Shown in pieces: positions 23,557 through 30,841 of a stretch of 35,757 bases of DNA (its first letter is position 1; each line of letters opens with the position of its first letter). The stretch comes from Candidatus Aminicenantota bacterium (GTDB taxonomy: Bacteria > Acidobacteriota > Aminicenantia > UBA2199). The stretch spans positions 1-35,757 of the forward strand of contig JAPKZK010000120.1 in NCBI GenBank assembly GCA_026393835.1, written 5' to 3'. The notes below the pieces were generated by a model. It had not been told where the DNA came from. It saw nothing but the letters and a program-made list of their open reading frames with translations, and did no database searches. Made by a program: the position numbers and the translations under genes.

Positions 23557-25179
23557 TTAATACATTCCGCCGCCCGGGGGCATAGCCGGGGCGTGATGTT
23601 TTTCTTCCTCATGGATTTCCGATACCAGTCCCTCGGTAGTCAGGAGCAGGCCGGCAACGGAAGCCGCATTCTGCAATGCAATCCGGACCACTTTGGTAGG
23701 ATCGATAATCCCGTCGGCAATCATGTCGGTATATTTTTCGTTCAGGGCGTCGAAACCGAAATATTTGCTCTTGGCATTTCTTACTTTTTCGATAATGGTG
23801 GCCCCTTCGAACCCGGCATTGACAGCAATCTGGCGCAGTGGAGATTCCAGGGCTTTGATGAGAATATTGACGCCGTACTGCATATCGCCTTCCATTTTCA
23901 TCTTTTTCAGCGCAGTGATACTCTTGAGCAAAGCAATACCGCCGCCAGGTACGATGCCTTCTTCGACGGCCGCTTTAGTGGCATGCATTGCATCTTCTAC
24001 ACGGGCTTTCTTCTCTTTCAATTCGGTTTCGGTGGCAGCTCCGACGCGGATCACTGCAACGCCGCCGGCCAATTTAGCCAGCCGTTCCTGTAGTTTTTCC
24101 TTGTCATAATCGGAAGTGGTGTCTTCGATTTGTTTTTTGAGCTGGTTGATACGTGCTTTGATATCCGCATCCTTGCCTGCGCCTTCCACGATGGTGGTAT
24201 TATCTTTGTCCACCACGATTTTCTTGGCGGAGCCCAGGTAATCGATAGTTACTTTTTCCAGCTTCATACCGAGTTCTTCGGAAACCACCTGGCCGCCGGT
24301 CAGGACAGCGATGTCTTCCAGCATGGCCTTGCGCCGGTCGCCGAACCCGGGGGCTTTGACTGCTACGATATTGAGGATTCCCCGGATCTTATTAAATACC
24401 AGGGTAGCCAGGGCTTCACCTTCGATATCTTCCGCGATTATCAACATGGGACGGCCCGATTTGGCTACTTGCTCCAACAGCGGCAGCATTTCCCTTAAGT
24501 TGGATAATTTCTTATCATACATGAGAATAAAGGCGTCTTCCATTTCCGCCACCATGCGGTCGGCGTCATTGACAAAATAGGGAGAAAGGAATCCGCGGTC
24601 AAACTGCATGCCTTCCACGAAATCCAGCACCGTTTCGAGTGATTTGCCTTCTTCGACGGTAATAACGCCGTCTTTACCTACTTTTTCCATTGCCTGGGCG
24701 ATAATTTCGCCGATGGATAGATCATTGTTGGCGGAAATCGCGCCTACCTGGGCGATCATCTTACCGGTCACCTGCTGGCTGATTTCTTTCAATTCCTTAT
24801 TTACCTGTTCCACTCCCAGGTCGATGCCCTTTTTAATCAATGTGGGATTGGCGCCGGCCGCCACCATTTTCAAACCTTCTTTGTAAATGCTCTGGGCCAG
24901 GACGGTGGCGGTGGTGGTTCCATCACCAGCGACATCCGAGGTCTTGGAGGCCACTTCCTTTACCATTTGGGCGCCCATATTTTCCAGTGGATCTTTTAAC
25001 TCTATTTCTTTAGCGACTGTTACGCCGTCTTTGGTAATAGTGGGGGACCCGAATTTCTTCTCCAGGATGATGTTCCGCCCCCTGGGGCCCAATGTTGCTT
25101 TTACCGTATTGGCCAATTTATCGATTCCCCGTAAAATGGCCTGTCTGGCGTCTTCTCCTAATGTAATTTCTTTTGCCAT
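23557..25179 (-). CDS. groEL: Chaperonin GroEL (Hsp60)
   Basis: The protein has 540 residues, the usual length. Visible family marks are MAKEITLGEDARQAILRGIDKLANTVKATLGP-type N-terminus, the ATP-binding GDGTTT (85-90), KAPGFGDRRKAMLEDIAVLTGG in the apical domain and AAVEEGIVPGGGIAL near residue 400. The C-terminus ends PPGGGMY, the glycine-methionine tail seen in folding-competent GroELs. It forms the double-ring chamber for ATP-driven protein folding in the cytoplasm with GroES. GGAGG lies in front of the ATG at 25179. The gene follows groES by 65 bases and ends before a strong terminator. Confidence 0.98.
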   Translation of the reverse strand: MAKEITLGEDARQAILRGIDKLANTVKATLGPRGRNIILEKKFGSPTITKDGVTVAKEIELKDPLENMGAQMVKEVASKTSDVAGDGTTTATVLAQSIYKEGLKMVAAGANPTLIKKGIDLGVEQVNKELKEISQQVTGKMIAQVGAISANNDLSIGEIIAQAMEKVGKDGVITVEEGKSLETVLDFVEGMQFDRGFLSPYFVNDADRMVAEMEDAFILMYDKKLSNLREMLPLLEQVAKSGRPMLIIAEDIEGEALATLVFNKIRGILNIVAVKAPGFGDRRKAMLEDIAVLTGGQVVSEELGMKLEKVTIDYLGSAKKIVVDKDNTTIVEGAGKDADIKARINQLKKQIEDTTSDYDKEKLQERLAKLAGGVAVIRVGAATETELKEKKARVEDAMHATKAAVEEGIVPGGGIALLKSITALKKMKMEGDMQYGVNILIKALESPLRQIAVNAGFEGATIIEKVRNAKSKYFGFDALNEKYTDMIADGIIDPTKVVRIALQNAASVAGLLLTTEGLVSEIHEEEKHHAPAMPPGGGMY

Positions 25180-25244
25180 GTTTCCTCCTTGTTACTTAAA
25201 TTCATGTTTTGTTTGTTCATCGACTTGCCCGTCTTTAGTCATAA

Positions 25245-25511
25245 TTATTGGACCGTGGCAAGGATATCTTCTCGTTTAATTATCAGGTGTTTCTTTCCTT
25301 CGATCTTAATCTCCTCTCCGGCGTATTTGCTGAAGAGTACCTTGTCTCCCGCTTTGAGTATCTTCTTAAGGTCTTCATCCGTACCTACGGCAATGACCTT
25401 ACCCATGCTGGGTTTTTCTTTGGCGGTGTCGGGGATAATGATGGACCCGACTTTTTCTTCCTGCTCGAGGGGTTCTACCAACACCCTTTCATCTAACGGT
25501 TGAACTTTCAT
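25245..25511 (-). CDS. groES: Co-chaperonin GroES (Hsp10)
   Basis: The 88-residue protein starts KVQPLDERVLVEPLEQEEKVGSIIIPDTAKEKP, which includes the mobile loop that binds GroEL (about 17-33). It continues with GKVIAVGTDED, then DKVLFSKYAGEEIKIEGKKHLIIKREDILA, the typical C-terminal beta strands. It caps the GroEL ring during folding. AGGAGG precedes the ATG at 25511. It is the first gene of the groES-groEL operon. Confidence 0.97.
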   Translation of the reverse strand: MKVQPLDERVLVEPLEQEEKVGSIIIPDTAKEKPSMGKVIAVGTDEDLKKILKAGDKVLFSKYAGEEIKIEGKKHLIIKREDILATVQ

Positions 25512-25594
25512 TTTAACCTCCTTTAAAATTTTTTTACCTTAATAAATTCGACCTCAAGTACCTCATGTCTTTGGGTTTCCTTTCTGGTTATAAA

Positions 25595-25623
25595 ACTATA
25601 ATACAAAATTAAGATTTTGTCAA
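25595..25623 (-). promoter_or_regulatory. groES-groEL promoter with dyad in the spacer
   Basis: TTGACA (25623-25618), a 17-base spacer and TATAGT (25600-25595) on the minus strand form a near-consensus housekeeping promoter, with a leader of about 75 bases. The spacer contains the inverted repeat CAAAAT-N4-ATTTTG (25604-25619), a possible operator. No CIRCE element (TTAGCACTC-N9-GAGTGCTAA) is present in the 240 bases upstream of groES, so HrcA control through CIRCE is not supported here. Confidence 0.7.
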
Positions 25624-25749
25624 GCCCCCACGAATTATCTTATCGGCAATCTATAAAAAAAATGTGAGTGTGGTAATGTGATATATTTTTTTATTTTATT
25701 CTATCCCTTTAAGAACTTTAATGGTATAAAGGGTATGAAAGGAAATACG

Positions 25750-26289
25750 ATGACATTACATCCTGTAAGCAGGGCCCGGGGTTCCCGGGTGGAACAAACG
25801 CAGCCGAATGGGGCGGCGGAACGTTTTCTCCAGGAGCTGGAGCCCGTAAAGAAACACCTTTACAACTTCATCCTGAAGTCCCTGAATTTTTCCCAGGAAA
25901 CGGATGACATTTACCAGGAAACCCTGCTGAAAGCGTTTCGTTACTTTCATTCCTTTGACCCGGATAGGAGCTTCAAAACGTGGCTTTTTACCATTGCCCA
26001 TAACCTGGTAAAGGATTACTTTAGAAGCAGCCGTTCGCTGGTGTTTATGGAAGATGTGGATGGATTTGCCGTCCAGGTGGACGTTTCCATTTCCAATGAT
26101 GTGCGGGATATTTACCGGGCGGCGGCGGCCCTAACTCCCAGGCATCGGGAAGTTTTCTTCCTTTTCTATTACAATGAATTTAAAATTCCCGAAATTGTGG
26201 ACATCACCGGCCTAACAACAGTCAATGTAAAATTCATCTTGCACCGGGCCAGGAAGGCGGTAAAAGAGATGATGGAGGCGCAAAAATGA
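25750..26289 (+). CDS. ECF-type RNA polymerase sigma factor
   Basis: The protein has 179 residues from the ATG at 25750, chosen because AAGGA lies about seven bases upstream; in-frame ATGs at 25735 and 25678 would add residues not typical of the family. Sigma region 2 is at about 32-97 (SQETDDIYQETLLKAFRYFHSF, SFKTWLFTIAHNLVKDYFR). Region 4 is at about 120-175 (LTPRHREVFFLFYYNEFKIPEIVDITGLT then VKFILHRARKAVKEMM). It would direct RNA polymerase to a stress- or envelope-related gene set. The gene overlaps the next by ATGA. It is transcribed divergently from groES. It lacks the long C-terminal extensions seen in some ECF groups. Confidence 0.93.
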   Translation: MTLHPVSRARGSRVEQTQPNGAAERFLQELEPVKKHLYNFILKSLNFSQETDDIYQETLLKAFRYFHSFDPDRSFKTWLFTIAHNLVKDYFRSSRSLVFMEDVDGFAVQVDVSISNDVRDIYRAAAALTPRHREVFFLFYYNEFKIPEIVDITGLTTVNVKFILHRARKAVKEMMEAQK

Positions 26290-26711
26290 CACATGAAAAC
26301 ATCGATAAAGAAATAAAGAAAAGGGTTCAGGCAGTAGAACGGGATATTCCCGGGGAACTGGAAGAGACAATTATGAAAGAACTGGAACAAATCGCCATGA
26401 CGCCGGGGCCCCTGCCCACTCATATGCGCCATACACAACTCTCGGAAAAGAAAACTCTCCTTTATGTGGGGGCCCTGGCTGCGGCCGCATCCGTTTTAGT
26501 GGCGGCGCTTTTGTTGGTTACGGTATTCCCTTCTTTGCTTCACCGGGAGCGTGTCGCCGCCGCCACTCCAGGGGGCGTCGAAGAAGACGGGATTTTTGTC
26601 GATGCCCGGGTTGAAGGAATGCCGGCCGATATTTTTATCATCAATCAAAAAGACCCCGATATGATTATTGTCTGGATTGAGAAGGCGCCGATAAAGGCAA
26701 AAAAAAGTTAA
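26286..26711 (+). CDS. Putative membrane anti-sigma factor
   Basis: The 141-residue protein has a cytoplasmic N-terminus of about 57 charged residues, one membrane span (LLYVGALAAAASVLVAALLLVTVF, about 58-81) and a short outer part ending in VEGMPADIFIINQKDPDMIIVWIEKAP. The start overlaps the sigma stop (ATGA), the usual arrangement for a sigma factor and its inhibitor. There is no HxxxCxxC zinc anti-sigma motif, so it is not a ZAS-type protein; the anti-sigma role rests on position and topology. Its C-terminal PADIFIINQKDPDMIIVW could sense an envelope signal. Confidence 0.65.
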   Translation: MTHENIDKEIKKRVQAVERDIPGELEETIMKELEQIAMTPGPLPTHMRHTQLSEKKTLLYVGALAAAASVLVAALLLVTVFPSLLHRERVAAATPGGVEEDGIFVDARVEGMPADIFIINQKDPDMIIVWIEKAPIKAKKS

Positions 26712-26759
26712 AAAGTTAAAGAATAAAAAAAATGATAAATGAATAAAGGAGGATATACA

Positions 26760-27947
26760 ATGAAACATGGTTTAATGGTGTTAAAAGCGGTCTTGATTTT
26801 GTTGGTTTTTTTGTTTGTCACGGGCAGTTTGTGGCCGGCGCCGGATGTGGCGGCGCAATTACGATTATATGAGGGGTTTAAAGAAATAACCGCGGCGCCC
26901 GCCGGTGTGATTACTTCTTATTACCTGAGACCCATCCCCGGGGAGGATGTTTTCCTGGATGTCGATATCTCAAAGGAGCAGGAGTCTTTAAAGAGGGTGT
27001 TTAGCTTGAAGGATATCAAGTTAATCACCCAGGCCGGTTTGGTGCTGGGGAAAGACAACGCCGGGTCGCCGTTCCAGGTAATCGTACTCAATGGGCGTGA
27101 ATTGTTGCTCCAACTGGACGCTGTCGACGGGGAAAAGAGCCGGTTCAAAGTGGCGGTTTTAGAGGTCCTGGAAAACGGCAAGCCGTCACGGTCGCTGTTG
27201 GAATCGAAAATCTATTTGCCGCAGCAGAAAACAACTATCCTGGGTTTTGAGGATTCGGACGGGAAGATATATTTCCTTTCCTTTCGCCGGGGAGAGGATG
27301 TGCCGTCTTTGTCCGGCGCCGGCGCCGAAAAGGATAAGGCCGTTCATATCGGTTCCACCCGGAAGCCCAAGCTGATTAAAAAAAGTGTTATTAATCCCGG
27401 ATATCCAAAAGAGGCGTTGAAGGCCCATATCCAGGGTACAGTGGTTATTGAGGCCACTACCAATACCCGGGGGCAGGTGGTGGATGCGGTGGTTATCGAA
27501 GGTCCCGGGGAATTATGCGCGGCTGCGCTGGATGCTGTAAAGCAGTGGCAGTATGAGCCCTTTATCATCGATGGCAAGCCCATGCCCGTCAAGTTTACCG
27601 TGAGGCTCAACTTTAATCTCGATAGAAAAAAAGAAGAGCAAAAGCCCATCAGTCTCTCTTCCGCTCAAAAACCGAAGCTTATCAAAACGGTTAATCCCCA
27701 GTATCCCCCGGAAGCGCTAAAAGAACATGTGGAAGGCGTCGTGGTAATGGAAGCGGTTATCGATACGAAAGGGCTGGTAAAGGACGGTACCGTGATGGAA
27801 GGCCACGATTTATTAAATGCAGCGGCAGTGGAAGCGCTGAAACAGTGGCAATACGAACCTTACCTGGTGGAAGGCGCGGCAAAAACCGTCAAGTTTACAG
27901 TGGTGATGAAGTTCAGACTCACAGAAGAAAAGAAGGAAACTAAATAA
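26760..27947 (+). CDS. Secreted protein with two TonB C-terminal-like domains
   Basis: The protein has 395 residues from the ATG at 26760, preferred to an in-frame ATG at 26739 because GGAGG lies eight bases upstream and a signal peptide follows (VLKAVLILLVFLFVTGSLW). Residues about 35-185 form a beta-rich domain of unknown type. Two TonB_C-like domains follow, about 203-287 and 305-388. Each has KPKLIK, NPxYPxEALKxHxxGxVVxEA, a Gly/Val strand, then AALDAVKQWQYEP or AAVEALKQWQYEP and VKFTVxxxF. Classical TonB carries one such domain plus an N-terminal helix and a proline-rich linker, both lacking here. It is therefore more likely an envelope protein reusing the fold than an ExbBD partner. It follows the sigma/anti-sigma pair by 48 bases, probably in the same operon. 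Confidence 0.85.
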   Translation: MKHGLMVLKAVLILLVFLFVTGSLWPAPDVAAQLRLYEGFKEITAAPAGVITSYYLRPIPGEDVFLDVDISKEQESLKRVFSLKDIKLITQAGLVLGKDNAGSPFQVIVLNGRELLLQLDAVDGEKSRFKVAVLEVLENGKPSRSLLESKIYLPQQKTTILGFEDSDGKIYFLSFRRGEDVPSLSGAGAEKDKAVHIGSTRKPKLIKKSVINPGYPKEALKAHIQGTVVIEATTNTRGQVVDAVVIEGPGELCAAALDAVKQWQYEPFIIDGKPMPVKFTVRLNFNLDRKKEEQKPISLSSAQKPKLIKTVNPQYPPEALKEHVEGVVVMEAVIDTKGLVKDGTVMEGHDLLNAAAVEALKQWQYEPYLVEGAAKTVKFTVVMKFRLTEEKKETK

Positions 27948-27996
27948 AGAATAAAGTGGAAACGGGGAAACGAATCGCCGGGAGATGTGAGGCGAG

Positions 27997-28033
27997 AGGC
28001 AGGCCGGTAGTTTTCGGCCTGCCTTATTTTTTT
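27997..28033 (+). terminator. Strong terminator after the TonB-like gene
   Basis: The stem GGCAGGCCG / CGGCCTGCC (27998-28006 with 28015-28023) has an 8-base loop and is followed by TTA and seven T residues (28027-28033). It ends the sigma operon. The stop codon of the opposing gene (28024-28026) lies directly after the stem. Confidence 0.85.
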
Positions 28034-29469
28034 GATTTTCCGAAAAGGGAAAAACCGTGTTTCTTTTTATCGGTACGGCTGTCAATCAGTTCCTGCAGTT
28101 TTTTTCTTGCCAGCGTATGGTCGGGATTAAGGGATAACACTTTCCTGAAGAACCCTTCCGCCCGGTTAACCTGGTTCTCCGATTGAAACAGCATCCCCAT
28201 GGCCATATACGCTTCGACATTCCATGGTTCCTGGTCGATGACTTTCTGGAGGCTTTTTTCCGCTGCCCGTCTCAGCGCCGGCAGATTCATCTGGCATAAT
28301 CCCAGCATTAAGAAATACGGGGGTTTATTGGGGTCCAGACTAACGGCTTCGTCCAGTAATGGCGCCGCCTCCCCGTATTGCTTCTGGGTATAAAGGGCTT
28401 TTGCCCTGCGGTACAACATCTTGGCCCTTTCCATTAAGTTTTCCTTAATTGAATCTTCGATGGCCCCCTCTTTGTACCCCCTACTGTCATAGGCTCTTTT
28501 TTTAACGTCATTGCTTAAGGTTTCGTAGGCTTTGTTCATTTCCGCGAAAACGAAATTGGCTTTCTCTTTAATTTCCGGGTCAGGCGCATTGGAAATACGG
28601 TCCGGGTGGTATTTCTTGGCATAGCTGAAATAGCCGTTTTTAATTTCATTATAGGCGGCGGTCTTTTGTACACCCAGCAATTCATAAAAATCGATCTTAT
28701 CGGATTTTATCCGTTCGTATAAAGCAAAGAGTTCTTCGACGTTTTTATTGTTCTCCCGCTCCGCGGAGACCTGGTTGAATTCGACAATATTTAATAGGTA
28801 GAACAGGATAATTTTCTTCCAGAATATTTCTTCGGACATTTTCATTTGCGGGACGATCTGTTCACAAGGTACATTGTTGAACCCTACCAGGTCGTTGTGA
28901 AAGTCGGTTTCAGCGTTGGATAAGAACTCTCTCATGTTGGTGGGTATAGGGCCTGTCCTGGGCGTCAGGCGAAAAAATCTATTTTTGAAGAAAGAGAAAT
29001 TTCCAATTTTGTTGACGCCTTCGCTAATAATCCCGGCCAGATCGACGTTGAACCGTGAATCCACGGGGATATTGGGTATTTTGTCTACAAAATGCCATTC
29101 CCCTGACGGAAGTGTAAAAATGGAGGTGGCAATGGTTCGCAATTGATAAAGGAGGGCAAAGAAGAGGTCACGCTGGCTTAATATTTTTTTCTGGACCAGG
29201 AGTTTTCCCAGCTTTTCCGTTTCGGTTTTTCTTTCCAGCATTTCAAGAATGCCGATGAATTGGCTGCGGTCGATTTTGCCGATCTTAAATAAAATTTCAC
29301 CCAACCGCTCCTCTATCACATTGGTGCCGGCAAATATCAAATTGCCCTCATCGAAAAAAAGGTTTTTGGTAAAATTACGGCCCCTGACGATTAATTCGCC
29401 GCGGCTCTTTTCTCGCAATATATCTCGCAATACCAACGGTACAGGATGTTCGGCAATTTGCTTTATCAT
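28024..29469 (-). CDS. DUF4388 - J domain - TPR protein
   Basis: Residues 1-120 match DUF4388/PATAN-type N-termini (MIKQIAEHPVPLVLRDIL, KNLFFDEGNLIFAGTN, RLGEILFKIGKI). A J domain spans about 259-330 (DFYELLGVQKTA, YAKKYHPDR with HPD at 288-290, FVFAEMNKAYETLSN), so it should activate a DnaK partner. Then come TPR repeats at about 345-460 and a lysine-rich tail. DUF4388 proteins are linked with gliding and two-component outputs, and this layout is seen in delta-proteobacterial and acidobacterial genomes. The start at 29469 has only a weak ribosome site. No membrane span is visible, so it is cytoplasmic. It is convergent with the sigma operon and is the last minus-strand gene before the biosynthetic cluster. 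Confidence 0.87.
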   Translation of the reverse strand: MIKQIAEHPVPLVLRDILREKSRGELIVRGRNFTKNLFFDEGNLIFAGTNVIEERLGEILFKIGKIDRSQFIGILEMLERKTETEKLGKLLVQKKILSQRDLFFALLYQLRTIATSIFTLPSGEWHFVDKIPNIPVDSRFNVDLAGIISEGVNKIGNFSFFKNRFFRLTPRTGPIPTNMREFLSNAETDFHNDLVGFNNVPCEQIVPQMKMSEEIFWKKIILFYLLNIVEFNQVSAERENNKNVEELFALYERIKSDKIDFYELLGVQKTAAYNEIKNGYFSYAKKYHPDRISNAPDPEIKEKANFVFAEMNKAYETLSNDVKKRAYDSRGYKEGAIEDSIKENLMERAKMLYRRAKALYTQKQYGEAAPLLDEAVSLDPNKPPYFLMLGLCQMNLPALRRAAEKSLQKVIDQEPWNVEAYMAMGMLFQSENQVNRAEGFFRKVLSLNPDHTLARKKLQELIDSRTDKKKHGFSLFGKSKK

Positions 29470-29510
29470 TTACTTATCACAGTTATTCCAGTATTTTATA
29501 ATACAGCCCA

Positions 29511-29539
29511 TTTTTACTACAAATCTAATTTTATGTCAA
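29511..29539 (-). promoter_or_regulatory. Candidate promoter of the DUF4388-J gene
   Basis: TTGACA (29539-29534) is followed after 17 bases by TAAAAA (29516-29511) on the minus strand. The -35 is perfect and the -10 matches 4 of 6 positions. It lies after the hairpin that ends the biosynthetic operon, so the DUF4388-J gene may be a separate transcript. Confidence 0.45.
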
Positions 29540-29570
29540 CCCAAAAAAGGTGATAATCCCCCATTTTTTA

Positions 29571-29655
29571 AAAAGCAAGCACTTTCTCTAAAAATTCGGC
29601 TGCCCCCTATCCCTTCAGGGAGTCCATCGGAGTGGTTTATTGAGCGCTTGCTTTT
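29571..29655 (-). terminator. Long-armed hairpin closing the biosynthetic operon
   Basis: Arms AAAAGCAAGCAC (29571-29582) and GCGCTTGCTTTT (29644-29655) pair fully in minus-strand RNA (one G-U) and enclose about 60 bases with a smaller CCC-TGAA-GGG hairpin. On the minus strand the structure is followed by TTTTTAAAAAATGGG. It begins 3 bases beyond the reductase stop. It works plausibly as a terminator, but the long loop is unusual; it could also be a small repeat element with terminal inverted repeats. Confidence 0.5.
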
Positions 29656-29657
29656 AA

Positions 29658-30824
29658 TTATATTGGGTTTACCTGGAAAGTCGGATAATACGAGCTTATT
29701 TTCCCATCGGAATAATCGTGTATCAATTGAGGGATATCTTCCCAATCATAAATAGGATAATTGTCCTGGGGTAACCAATTATTTTCTTCCGCATGGGCGA
29801 TGGCTTCTTCACCTTCGGATAATCTTCCAGCGTGTGTAAACACATGAATATGACGATCCAGGCATTCAAGCGCCCGGATAGTATCTAAATTCATACCTTC
29901 TTTCCACCCGGAAGTGCTGATAATCGCGGGACTACCGAGAACCCGAAGTGTTGCCGAGTATACAGGTAAGCCGATATTGTCGATAAATATCGAAACGCCT
30001 TCTTGTTCGGTGACTTCATTGACGATATCGCGAAAAATCTTTAAGGAAGCAATATATTTTTTTCTATATGAGGCGTCTAATTTTAATTTCTCAAGATCAT
30101 AATTTAAATCGGGAAATCGACGGCGGTCGATAGGCATAATACCTAAATTTTTAATATATTCGAGTCGTTCATCAGTGGAAGCAATCATTGCGGTTTTAAA
30201 ACCCTGTTCTTTTGCCAGTAAAAGTTCACCTAAAGCCACTCCACCGCCCCATCCGAATACATGTGGGGAAGGACATTCTTTCCTTGACAGCACAATTTCA
30301 AGGCATCCTTTTGCGACTTTCCAATTGGACCATGCGGTGATATAACGAAGGGATATTATCGACCATTGGTGCAGGGGAACTTTTGAATTCTCCGGGATTA
30401 GATATAATTGCTCTTCCCGCACTTTTGTCTGCTTTGCCAGCAATCCGACCGAGCCGGGTTCATCATATCCGAATGCGAAATATGTATCCAGGCAACCATT
30501 TCGATTTAAGTGACTGATGGCAAAAAAGACACATAAATCCCCTTCCTTAATACGAGTTACTTTTTTCCCCGTCTTTAATACTCTAACAATCCCGGAATTT
30601 CCCAGGACGACTTTCGATTCTCTTCTTTTTCGACATAAATCGAGAGGTTTTCTGTCTAATGCGTGAGACATATTGGCTTCCCAGCCGCCAAAGAGCGGCT
30701 CGACTAATATCTCCGTCTCGGATATGTCGTCGAAAGAGATAGTTTCTTTCTTAAATAAAGTTTCCCAGGCTTCGCTTTTTTGACCATCACAAAGAACCCA
30801 TGCTTGTGTTTCAATTTTATTCAT
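29658..30824 (-). CDS. MDR-family reductase of the biosynthetic cluster
   Basis: The 388-residue protein has the medium-chain dehydrogenase/reductase layout. A GroES-like N-terminal half (EILVEPLFGGWEANMSHALDRKP ... GNSGIVRVLKTGKKVTRIKEGDLC) precedes a Rossmann half whose nucleotide-binding loop reads FGWGGGVALGE (190-200), followed by KTAMIASTDERLEYIKNLG. The IDRRRF spacing is like crotonyl-CoA carboxylase/reductase relatives, but true Ccr catalytic residues were not checked. No clear catalytic Cys/His zinc set is visible, so it may be a zinc-free quinone-oxidoreductase or enoyl-reductase type. GGAGG precedes the ATG in a 17-base gap after the PKS gene, so it is co-transcribed. Two readings fit: a trans-acting enoyl reductase for the PKS, or an extender-unit enzyme. 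Confidence 0.75.
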   Translation of the reverse strand: MNKIETQAWVLCDGQKSEAWETLFKKETISFDDISETEILVEPLFGGWEANMSHALDRKPLDLCRKRRESKVVLGNSGIVRVLKTGKKVTRIKEGDLCVFFAISHLNRNGCLDTYFAFGYDEPGSVGLLAKQTKVREEQLYLIPENSKVPLHQWSIISLRYITAWSNWKVAKGCLEIVLSRKECPSPHVFGWGGGVALGELLLAKEQGFKTAMIASTDERLEYIKNLGIMPIDRRRFPDLNYDLEKLKLDASYRKKYIASLKIFRDIVNEVTEQEGVSIFIDNIGLPVYSATLRVLGSPAIISTSGWKEGMNLDTIRALECLDRHIHVFTHAGRLSEGEEAIAHAEENNWLPQDNYPIYDWEDIPQLIHDYSDGKISSYYPTFQVNPI

Positions 30825-30841
30825 TTGCAGTCCTCCTTATA

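Noticed and set aside
25512..25749. CIRCE element upstream of groES
   Set aside because: I looked for TTAGCACTC-N9-GAGTGCTAA and found no match; only a different short dyad is present.
27997..28033. Bidirectional terminator also serving the DUF4388-J gene
   Set aside because: On the minus strand the hairpin is followed by CTCGCCTC without a T-run, so only plus-strand termination is supported.
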